Source: Archaeoglobales archaeon
GTDB lineage: Archaea; Halobacteriota; Archaeoglobi; Archaeoglobales; Archaeoglobaceae
Reading direction: 5' to 3'
DNA: 37,077 bases
Assembly: GCA_003662995.1 (NCBI GenBank)
Contig: QMZC01000013.1
Span: 1 to 37,077 of the forward strand
Shown: in pieces, positions 16,097 to 22,981 of the stretch
Position numbering within the stretch: the stretch's first letter is position 1
Layout: each line of letters opens with the position of its first letter
Program-made: the position numbers and the translations under genes
The notes under the pieces: model-generated
What the model was told of the DNA's origin: nothing
What the model saw: the letters and a program-made list of their open reading frames with translations, nothing else
Database searches by the model: none

Positions 16097-16535
16097 GGAT
16101 TACCTCGAAACAATCTACGAATTGAGTAAGGAGAGAGGTTATACAAAGGTTAAGGATATCTCCTCAAAACTGAACGTTAAGCCTGCAAGCGTTTCTGAGA
16201 TGATGGCTAAGTTATCGGAGCAGGGTTACGTTGTGTATGAGAAAAGATTGTTTGTTAGCTTGACAAAAAAGGGAAGGGAGGTTGCCGAGAACATCAGGGA
16301 GAGAAGGGAAATCTTAGTAAAGTTCTTAACAACCCTAGGTGTTCCCAGATCAGTGGCAGAAGAGGATGCATGCATAATAGAGCATGTTTTAAACCCCGAA
16401 ACCGTGAAACAGCTCAAGAAGTTTGTTAGGTTTGTTGAGGAGTCACCAGCTTTAACGCCCAAATGGTTGAAGCACTTTAAAGAATTTTGTGAGAAGGGTG
16501 TACATCCCTGCGATGTTGCTAGGGTGAGAGGTTAA
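16077..16535 (+). CDS. DtxR/MntR-family metal-dependent transcriptional regulator
   Basis: 152 residues. Seen: an N-terminal winged helix (about 1-65, AEDYLETIYELSKERGYTKVKDISSKLNVKPASVSEMMAKL), then the DtxR dimerisation/metal region with EEDACIIEHVLNPETVKQLKKFV (about 101-123), containing the Glu, Cys and His residues that bind metal in this family, and a C-terminal HPCD. GGTGAT lies five bases before the ATG, inside feoA. Fe(II) or Mn(II) response is expected; its linkage to feoA argues for iron. The operators before feoA are its likely targets. No SH3 domain of its own is present; the separate FeoA could even be functionally linked. Confidence 0.88.
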   Translation: MLGRRAEDYLETIYELSKERGYTKVKDISSKLNVKPASVSEMMAKLSEQGYVVYEKRLFVSLTKKGREVAENIRERREILVKFLTTLGVPRSVAEEDACIIEHVLNPETVKQLKKFVRFVEESPALTPKWLKHFKEFCEKGVHPCDVARVRG

Positions 16536-16674
16536 ATAGCTGTTTGTGCATACTACAAATAAAAATTCCAGATAACATACTTTCGTTTCTAAAAGTACAC
16601 AACTTGGATTTTAAGCTCGAATATGGTGTGTAATGAGAAAGGCATTCAGCACAAAATGATCAAAAACACAAAAA

Positions 16675-17739
16675 TCAAACAAACATCTGCTTAGGTGGGG
16701 TTTTAGATGGTGTTTTAATTCTCTCAATTGCGTTTAATAAATCGTCAGTCTCTACAACATCCTTTCCATCGGCTATTGATTTGTGTAAGGATGATTTGAT
16801 AATCTTTTCAACCAAGTCTCTTCCGGAAAAGCCTTCAGTCATCCTTGCCACCAAATCGTAGCTAACTTTAACCTTCAAAGGAAAATCAGCCAAATTCCTC
16901 TTTATAATCTCCAACCTCTCCTCATAGCTTGGCAGACTAAATTCAATTTCTTCCTCAAACCTGCTCCTTATTGATACGTCGAGCATCTCTGCTCTATTTG
17001 TGGCTGCAATTGTACAAATGCGGTCGTTCTTCTGAATCCCATCCAATTCCGTCAACAGTGCATTGACAATTTCGGAAACATCCCCCCTCAAATCCTGGTA
17101 GCTTCTATCTAAGGCTATCGAGTCAAATTCATCCAAAAACACTATGCATGGAGAAACTTGTCTCGCTCTCTCATACAACTCATGGATCTTCCTTGCCCCA
17201 TCACCAACATGCTCACCAATCAGCTTTGTTGATTTAACTGACAAGAACGGTACTTTAGCTTCGTTAGCCAAAGCTTTGGCAGTCATGGTTTTTCCAGTGC
17301 CTGGGGGCCCGAAAAACAGAACGTTCTTTGGCGCCCACTTCCCAAACTTTTCTGGATTTTTAAGGAACTCTAAAATTACCCTCACCTTTCTTTTAGCCTC
17401 CTCCTGCCCGACAACATCATTAAGCTTTACGTCTGTAACAATTTCGGTCTCAATCATTTTAGATAGAGATTCAACCAGAATTTTTGTCGATTCAGTTATC
17501 ACACCAAAGCTTGGCTCAGCATCAACTACCTCAAACGCAAAATCGGGAAACATTCTAATATCAAATAGCAGTTTACCCTTCGAAACAACCTCTCCCTTCC
17601 ACTGGTCTTTTGCATATCTCTCAAAAACCTTCAGATTATCAACAATCGGGTATTCGTGATAACTTGCCTTTAGCGGATACCCTAAGGGTTTTAGTATAAG
17701 GTATCTTATCTCTCCCCTTGTCTCTCTTTTTCTTGGCAT
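16675..17739 (-). CDS. AMA-type AAA ATPase (proteasomal-ATPase-like)
   Basis: 354 residues. Seen: a roughly 100-residue N domain (MPRKRETRGEIRYLI, unlike PAN or CDC48), then one AAA module: Walker A GPPGTGKT at 144-151, Walker B VFLDEFD about 200-206, sensor 1 AATN ending near 248, Arg finger pair in RSRF about 258-261, and a C-terminal lid with FSGRDLVEKII. Length and architecture fit the AMA (Archaeoglobus-methanogen AAA) family, whose members can act as unfoldases. The C-terminus does not show a HbYX proteasome-docking motif: it ends KQMFV. Partner protease unknown. It is divergent from thpR. Confidence 0.85.
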   Translation of the reverse strand: MPRKRETRGEIRYLILKPLGYPLKASYHEYPIVDNLKVFERYAKDQWKGEVVSKGKLLFDIRMFPDFAFEVVDAEPSFGVITESTKILVESLSKMIETEIVTDVKLNDVVGQEEAKRKVRVILEFLKNPEKFGKWAPKNVLFFGPPGTGKTMTAKALANEAKVPFLSVKSTKLIGEHVGDGARKIHELYERARQVSPCIVFLDEFDSIALDRSYQDLRGDVSEIVNALLTELDGIQKNDRICTIAATNRAEMLDVSIRSRFEEEIEFSLPSYEERLEIIKRNLADFPLKVKVSYDLVARMTEGFSGRDLVEKIIKSSLHKSIADGKDVVETDDLLNAIERIKTPSKTPPKQMFV

Positions 17740-17782
17740 TCAACAAAATCTATTTCTATCTTGTTAATATTCTTTACCCTTG

Positions 17783-18325
17783 ATGAGGTTATTCGTTGCC
17801 GTTGACGTTGAGAATGATGTTAGGGATAAAATTTACGAACTTTCGAAAGCTTTAAGCAGTATTAAAGGAATTAAAGCGGTTGAAAGGGAGAACATTCATA
17901 TTACATTAAAGTTTCTGGGAGAAGTCGATAATGTTAAAGTTGAGAGAGTTAAGGCTCAACTTGAAAAAATTGAGGCTCCACGATTCAAAGCCCATTTTTA
18001 CAGCATTGGCTTTTTCCCCCCTAAGGGAAAGATTAGAGTAATTTGGGTTGGTGTTGATGAAGGCAAGGAAGAATTAACTAATCTGGCGTTGAAAGTTGAG
18101 AATTCCCTCAAAAAACTTGGATTTAGAGAGGACAAAGAATTTGTGGCTCATGCAACGGTGGCAAGGGTTAAGAAACCAATTGATAGAGATAAGTTGATGC
18201 AAGTCTTCGAAAGCTTTGGAAACGACTTTGGATGGATGGATGTTGAGAAGTTCAAGCTTAAACAGAGCATTTTAACACCAAAGGGACCAATTTATAAGGA
18301 TATTCAAATTTATAATTTGGAGTAA
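17783..18325 (+). CDS. thpR: RNA 2',3'-cyclic phosphodiesterase / 2'-5' RNA ligase
   Basis: 180 residues of the 2H phosphoesterase superfamily. Seen: MRLFVAVDVENDVRDKIYEL, and both HxT motifs: HITLKFLGEV (His about 39) and HATVARVKK (His about 123). The enzyme hydrolyses 2',3'-cyclic phosphate ends and can ligate tRNA half molecules in vitro. ATG at 17783 chosen; a TTG just upstream is not needed. Followed 9 bases later by cca, which fits a tRNA 3'-end processing pair. Confidence 0.92.
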   Translation: MRLFVAVDVENDVRDKIYELSKALSSIKGIKAVERENIHITLKFLGEVDNVKVERVKAQLEKIEAPRFKAHFYSIGFFPPKGKIRVIWVGVDEGKEELTNLALKVENSLKKLGFREDKEFVAHATVARVKKPIDRDKLMQVFESFGNDFGWMDVEKFKLKQSILTPKGPIYKDIQIYNLE

Positions 18326-18334
18326 GGTGCAACT

Positions 18335-19684
18335 ATGACTAATAGTAAAGAAATTGATAAAATTCTGAAAAAAGCTTTGGAGCTTGTAGTTCCAAGTGAT
18401 GAGGAGAAAGAAAAAGCAAAGAAAGCAGAAATGGAGTTAAGGAAGAGGTTGGATGAAGTGTTTAATCAAGGATTAAAACAAAAGTACAATCTCGAATACA
18501 AATTTTTAGGTAGTTATGCGAGAGATACTTGGTTAAAAAACAATCTAGAGATAGACGTGTTTCTGCTTTTTCCCGAAGAAGTGGACATGGATGAATTGGA
18601 AAAAGTTGCCATTGAGATAGGTAAGGCTGTTGTTGACGAGTACGAGTTGAGATACGCAGCCCATCCGTACGTACATGGAAAGGTATTGGATGTGGAGGTT
18701 GATGTCGTACCTTGCTACAGATTGAAAAGCTTGGAGAAAATTAAATCGGCAGTTGATAGAACTCCGTTCCACCATGAATGGCTTAAAGATAGGATAAGGG
18801 GTAAAGAGAATGAAGTAAGGCTTTTAAAGCAATTTTTAAAGGCAGGAAATTTGTATGGGGCTGAATATAAAGTTAGAGGATTCTCGGGCTACTTGTGCGA
18901 GCTTTTAATTGTGTTTTACGGATCATTTTACGAATTGATTAGGAATGCGACAAAGTGGAGTAGGAAAACAGTGATAGATGTACTAAAAGGCGAAATTAAA
19001 AAAGGACGGCAGTTTTTTGTCGTCGATCCTGTTGATGCTAAAAGAAATGTGGCAGCAAACTTGAGTCTGGACAATCTAGCCAGATTTGTTGAAAGATGCA
19101 GAAACTTCATTGAAAGGCCATCGATTGAATTTTTTGTTGAACCGAAGGTTGTCTTGCCTGATGATAGAGCAATAATCTCCGAAATAGAAAGTAGAAATAC
19201 AGCTTTGTGTGTTGTTGAGTTTGAAAAACCTAAGATTGTTGAAGACAATTTGTATCCGCAGCTTGAAAGGGCATGTAATAAGATAGAGGAGTTTTTAAAA
19301 AGACAAAACTTCATGCCTTTGAAATCTGATTACTATGCTGGTAAAAGATGCTATTTGATTGTTGAATGCCAAGTTAAGGAGTTGGCAAGGATAGATAAAA
19401 GAATCGGACCCCCATTTGAAGAGGAGAACCACGTAAAAACGTTTTTGGAGAAAAACAGGGATTATAAACCCTTCATCGAGGATGGCAGGTATTGTGTTTA
19501 CGTTAAAAGGAAGTATTGGAGGGTTGAGGACGCCATTGTAGATTACATCAGTAAAAACTGGAAGGGTATGGGCAAGAACGTAGGCGTAACAATATCAAAG
19601 GGGTTTAGACTTCACGTTGGTAGAGACGTACTAAATGAGGAATTAAAAGCTAAATTGGTTGAGTTTTTGGCTTTGAGGTGTTAA
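18335..19684 (+). CDS. cca: CCA-adding enzyme (archaeal class I tRNA nucleotidyltransferase)
   Basis: Adds CCA to tRNA 3' ends without template. 449 residues, close to the approximately 437 of the Archaeoglobus fulgidus enzyme. Seen: FLGSYARDTWL with the GS motif at 59-60, EIDVFL with catalytic Glu/Asp at about 72 and 74, and EVDVVPCYRL with the third carboxylate near 123. Downstream is the helical tail domain. GGTG lies directly before the start, just after the thpR stop, so translation is linked. Confidence 0.95.
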   Translation: MTNSKEIDKILKKALELVVPSDEEKEKAKKAEMELRKRLDEVFNQGLKQKYNLEYKFLGSYARDTWLKNNLEIDVFLLFPEEVDMDELEKVAIEIGKAVVDEYELRYAAHPYVHGKVLDVEVDVVPCYRLKSLEKIKSAVDRTPFHHEWLKDRIRGKENEVRLLKQFLKAGNLYGAEYKVRGFSGYLCELLIVFYGSFYELIRNATKWSRKTVIDVLKGEIKKGRQFFVVDPVDAKRNVAANLSLDNLARFVERCRNFIERPSIEFFVEPKVVLPDDRAIISEIESRNTALCVVEFEKPKIVEDNLYPQLERACNKIEEFLKRQNFMPLKSDYYAGKRCYLIVECQVKELARIDKRIGPPFEEENHVKTFLEKNRDYKPFIEDGRYCVYVKRKYWRVEDAIVDYISKNWKGMGKNVGVTISKGFRLHVGRDVLNEELKAKLVEFLALRC

Positions 19685-19689
19685 AGCGC

Positions 19690-20988
19690 CTATTGGACTT
19701 TTTCCCACTTGTAAAGTTCAACAATTTCAGCTAGTGTCCTCCCCTTATCTTCTATTTCTCCCCTTATTCTCTCCTCGTGTTTTTTTACCTCTAAAGCCCT
19801 CCTTGCAATTTCATAGGCTCTTTGCTTTGGTAATACCATCACTCCATTATCATCAGCAACAATCCAGTCGCCAGGATTAACCTCAATCCCACCACAGTTT
19901 ACTTTAACGTTGATCTCCCCAAATCCCTTTGGCTCTCCTGCATTTGGCACTTCTTTTTTGGCAAAAATTGGGTATTCCAATTCTCTGATGTCATCTACAT
20001 CCCTGACAGCTCCATCGATTATCACACCCTCTATCCCTTTGTTTATACAGCTCCTCGTCGCCAACTCACCCCACACTGCAGTAGTATCGCCCGAGCACTT
20101 TATTACAATAACATCACCTTTTCCAGCAACGTCTATAGCCTCAACAGTCTTAGCCCAATCTCCATCCATCGTACTTACCGTTACAGCCTTGCCAACGATT
20201 TTCTTACCTCTAACAATTGGGTAGATGCCATCCATTGCCTTTGCCCTGTGCATAGCATCACTTATGTTTGGGGTTGAGACTTTAAGTAAAATCTCCCTAA
20301 TTTCCTCTTCCAAGCTTTTCCTTTTAACATCGATCTTTCTACCACCAAAAGCCTCATCAATCGCTTTTCTCACTTTTCTTGCCGATTCGGTAACGTTTCG
20401 AGATTTTACAATGTTACTGCCCACTATGACTATATCTGCCCCCAAAGCGACGCATTGTGCAGCTTTTTCTGCATTTAATCCACCAGCTCCAGCAACGGGA
20501 ATGTCTACTTCATTAACAACCTCCTTTAAAACTTCTAAGGGGTCCATACCCATCATTTGCTGATCAATACCAACATGAACGTTTATGTAATCAACTCCCA
20601 ACTCCTCAAGCTCTTTTGCCCTTTCAACAGGGTTTTCAACGTTAATTAAATCAACCATAATATTGCTACCGTACTTTCTCGCTGCCCTTATTGACTCGGC
20701 AATCGTTGAATTGTCACTCAAAGCTAAAATTATAACAATGTCCGCACCACTCTTTGCTGCCATTTCTACCTCAACAGCTCCTGTATCAATTGTTTTCATG
20801 TCCGCCAGAACTTTGTGGTCTTTATAGGCTCTTTTTATTGTTCTTACAGCCTCCATTCCCTCGCTTTTGATTAAAGGTGTTCCAACCTCCAGCCAATCAG
20901 CACCACCATCAATAGCCTCTTTAGCAATCTCTACAGCTCTTTTTAACTCAAGCAAATCTAAAGCTACTTGTAGGATTGGTTTTTCCAT
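19690..20988 (-). CDS. Fused 3-hexulose-6-phosphate synthase / RraA-like protein
   Basis: 432 residues, two domains. Residues about 1-210: hexulose-6-phosphate synthase (TIM barrel of the OMP decarboxylase superfamily) with LQVALDLL, LADMKTIDTGAVEVEMAAKSGADI and GAGGLNAEKAAQCVALGADIVIVGS. It condenses formaldehyde with ribulose-5-phosphate, or runs in reverse to make ribulose-5-phosphate in archaea lacking the oxidative pentose pathway. Residues about 220-400: RraA/demethylmenaquinone-methyltransferase-like fold with SDAMHRAKAMDGI, GDVIVIKC and GVIIDGAVRD. ATG at 20988 fits the family start; an upstream frame to 21069 is rejected because it overlaps the oadG promoter. TATA-like TTTAATTTA lies about 20-28 bases upstream. 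Confidence 0.92.
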   Translation of the reverse strand: MEKPILQVALDLLELKRAVEIAKEAIDGGADWLEVGTPLIKSEGMEAVRTIKRAYKDHKVLADMKTIDTGAVEVEMAAKSGADIVIILALSDNSTIAESIRAARKYGSNIMVDLINVENPVERAKELEELGVDYINVHVGIDQQMMGMDPLEVLKEVVNEVDIPVAGAGGLNAEKAAQCVALGADIVIVGSNIVKSRNVTESARKVRKAIDEAFGGRKIDVKRKSLEEEIREILLKVSTPNISDAMHRAKAMDGIYPIVRGKKIVGKAVTVSTMDGDWAKTVEAIDVAGKGDVIVIKCSGDTTAVWGELATRSCINKGIEGVIIDGAVRDVDDIRELEYPIFAKKEVPNAGEPKGFGEINVKVNCGGIEVNPGDWIVADDNGVMVLPKQRAYEIARRALEVKKHEERIRGEIEDKGRTLAEIVELYKWEKVQ

Positions 20989-21107
20989 AATTTCTGTTGG
21001 ATTGTGATAAATTAAACTTTTTGGGTGTTTACCATTGATTTGCCGATATATGCGTGGAAAACTCAACATGTGATACTATTCTACATAATAACATACGAGC
21101 TTAATCA

Positions 21108-21120
21108 AAAAATTTATAAA
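21108..21120 (+). promoter_or_regulatory. TATA box of the oadG-bccp-oadB cluster
   Basis: AAAAATTTATAAA at 21108-21120 lies 22-34 bases before the oadG ATG at 21142, implying a leaderless or very short leader transcript. Confidence 0.55.
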
Positions 21121-21141
21121 CTTCCTGCCTTTCAACAACCA

Positions 21142-21423
21142 ATGCTCGAAACCCTTGAATATGGTTTATACGTTACAATTGTTGGTATGGGTGGCGTATT
21201 TGTTGTTCTATCTATTATCGCCTTTTTTATGTGGAGTATGGGCAAAGTTAGGTTAAAAAAACAAGAGACTGCAGAGACACATGTTGGCAATGAAATCAGT
21301 AGTGGGGAGCTGTTTGCCATTATCACCGCAACGTATGCGTATCATACAGAACAAACGGGAGTATTTCCAGTTTTGGGAAGTAGGGGATGGAAGAATTCTG
21401 CAAAAATGGAGGTTCTTAGATGA
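21142..21423 (+). CDS. oadG: Sodium-pump decarboxylase gamma subunit (OadG-like)
   Basis: 93 residues. Seen: one N-terminal membrane helix (about 8-30, YVTIVGMGGVFVVLSIIAFFMW) followed by a charged, His/Glu-containing cytosolic tail. OadG anchors and assembles the membrane decarboxylase and carries zinc-binding residues in the tail. ATG at 21142 fits the family; an open frame upstream to 21025 lacks support. It overlaps the next gene by 4 bases (ATGA). Confidence 0.82.
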   Translation: MLETLEYGLYVTIVGMGGVFVVLSIIAFFMWSMGKVRLKKQETAETHVGNEISSGELFAIITATYAYHTEQTGVFPVLGSRGWKNSAKMEVLR

Positions 21424-21836
21424 GGAAGTTTACCGTTAAGGTTGACGGTATTGAGTACAAGGTGGACGTTGAAAGGATAAGGGAAGGGGTATACAAGGTA
21501 AAGATAGGGGATAAAACTGCTGAAGTGACAATTGAGCGTGAAGGGATTAAAAAGGTAAACCTCAGTTCTCGTACACTCCCTAAAGAAACAAAAGTTAAAA
21601 CAAAGGTTAAAGAGTCAAAGGTTGTAAACGCCGTAACAGCCATGCTTCCCGGCACAATAGTGAAAATTCTCGTTGATGTGGGCGAGGAGGTTAAAGCTGG
21701 TCAGGCTTTGCTCATACTTGAAGCGATGAAGATGGAGAATGAAATTGTAAGTCCGAGAGATGGTGTTGTTAAGGAGATTAAAGTTAAAGAGGGAATGAAG
21801 GTTGAGACTGGCGAGGTTTTGATGGTGGTTGAATGA
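21420..21836 (+). CDS. Biotin carboxyl carrier protein
   Basis: 138 residues. Seen: an N-terminal MRKFTVKVDGIEYKVDVERI beta region, a charged Lys-rich linker (about 43-68), and a C-terminal biotinyl domain with AMLPGTIVKILVDVGEEVKAGQALLILEAMKMEN. The biotin-accepting lysine is K104 in EAMKMEN. It carries carboxybiotin between the carboxyltransferase and the OadB pump. Overlaps oadG and oadB by 4 bases each, so the three are translationally coupled. Confidence 0.93.
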   Translation: MRKFTVKVDGIEYKVDVERIREGVYKVKIGDKTAEVTIEREGIKKVNLSSRTLPKETKVKTKVKESKVVNAVTAMLPGTIVKILVDVGEEVKAGQALLILEAMKMENEIVSPRDGVVKEIKVKEGMKVETGEVLMVVE

Positions 21837-22936
21837 TTGACGTCCTCGCCTTCACTTCCATTCCCTATCTAACTATAGGTAACCTGATAATGATCTCAAT
21901 CGGCTGTGTTTTGATTTACCTCGGCATATCCAGACAGATGGAACCATTATTGCTCGTTCCAATTGGACTGGGTGCTATTCTAGCAAACATTCCGCTAACG
22001 GGTCTGACTGAGGAGGGCGGGATTTTTCAAATCTTTTTAAAGTACTTGATACATACAGAGATCGTGCCCTTGCTCATCTTTCTTGGTTTAGGTGCTTTAA
22101 CGGATTTTAGTCCTTTACTGGCAAATCCAAAAACGTTTTTGCTTGGTGCTGCTGCTCAAATCGGTATTTTTATGGCTTTTATAGTTGCATTGTTTTTGGG
22201 CTTTACACCACAGGAGGCAGCATCTATTGGTATTATTGGTGGAGCCGATGGCCCAACTACAATTTACACCACAACCCTACTAGCTCCCCATTTATTGGCA
22301 GCAACAGCTGTGGCAGCATACAGCTACATGTCTTTGGTGCCGATTATTCAACCTCCAATCATCAAGGCTTTGACGAGTAAAGAAGAGAGGAAAGTTAGGA
22401 TGGAGCAGTTGAGACAGGTTTCAAAGAAAGAGAGAATAGTTTTTCCGATTGTTACGATAATCATTTGCGGATTGCTGGCTCCAAAAGCCTTACCACTAAT
22501 TGGGATGCTCATGGTCGGCAATTTGTTTAAGGAGAGCGGTGTTACAGACAGATTGGCTAAAGGGGCAAGTGATGAATTGATGAACATTGTGACGATAATC
22601 TTGGGTTTAACGATTGGAAGTACGATGAAAGCCTCAAATTTTCTGAGAGTTGAGACCTTGCTTGTGTTATCCTTGGGCGTAATAGCTTTTGCAAGCGCCA
22701 CCGCTGGAGGTGTTTTGCTGGGTAAATTGATGAACTACGTTTCAAGGGAAGACATAAATCCAATGATTGGTGCTGCTGGTGTGTCTGCTGTACCAATGTC
22801 TGCTAGGGTTGTTCAAAGGATGGCGATAGATGAGGACCCGCAAAACCACATATTGATGCATGCAATGGGTCCAAATGTGGCTGGTGTGATAGGCTCTGCA
22901 GTTGCTGCCGGAATACTCATTCACATACTTGGTTGA
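21833..22936 (+). CDS. oadB: Sodium-pump decarboxylase beta subunit (OadB/MmdB/GcdB family)
   Basis: 367-residue polytopic membrane protein with about 9-10 hydrophobic segments. It decarboxylates carboxybiotin and pumps Na+ outward. Seen: GIIGGADGPTTIYTTTLLAP (about 137-156), with the Asp essential for Na+ translocation in this family, and ASATAGGVLLGKLMNYVS and GAAGVSAVPMSARVVQ near the C-terminus. No alpha (carboxyltransferase) gene is in the window, so the substrate (oxaloacetate, methylmalonyl-CoA or glutaconyl-CoA) cannot be decided here. Confidence 0.93.
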   Translation: MIDVLAFTSIPYLTIGNLIMISIGCVLIYLGISRQMEPLLLVPIGLGAILANIPLTGLTEEGGIFQIFLKYLIHTEIVPLLIFLGLGALTDFSPLLANPKTFLLGAAAQIGIFMAFIVALFLGFTPQEAASIGIIGGADGPTTIYTTTLLAPHLLAATAVAAYSYMSLVPIIQPPIIKALTSKEERKVRMEQLRQVSKKERIVFPIVTIIICGLLAPKALPLIGMLMVGNLFKESGVTDRLAKGASDELMNIVTIILGLTIGSTMKASNFLRVETLLVLSLGVIAFASATAGGVLLGKLMNYVSREDINPMIGAAGVSAVPMSARVVQRMAIDEDPQNHILMHAMGPNVAGVIGSAVAAGILIHILG

Positions 22937-22952
22937 GTTATAGAGAGCAACT

Positions 22953-22960
22953 CATATATC
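22953..22960 (+). promoter_or_regulatory. Candidate TATA box of polB
   Basis: CATATATC at 22953-22960 lies 22-29 bases before the ATG at 22982, in line with a leaderless transcript. No Shine-Dalgarno is visible. Confidence 0.4.
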
Positions 22961-22981
22961 CTACAATACAGATTAACTTTG

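Noticed and set aside
17144-17659. A 171-codon plus-strand open frame over the AAA ATPase
   Set aside because: Antisense shadow; Walker A/B and sensor motifs are on the minus strand.
20989-21069. Longer start for the HPS-RraA fusion
   Set aside because: The extra residues are unrelated to the family and would cover its own TATA element; ATG 20988 fits the family.
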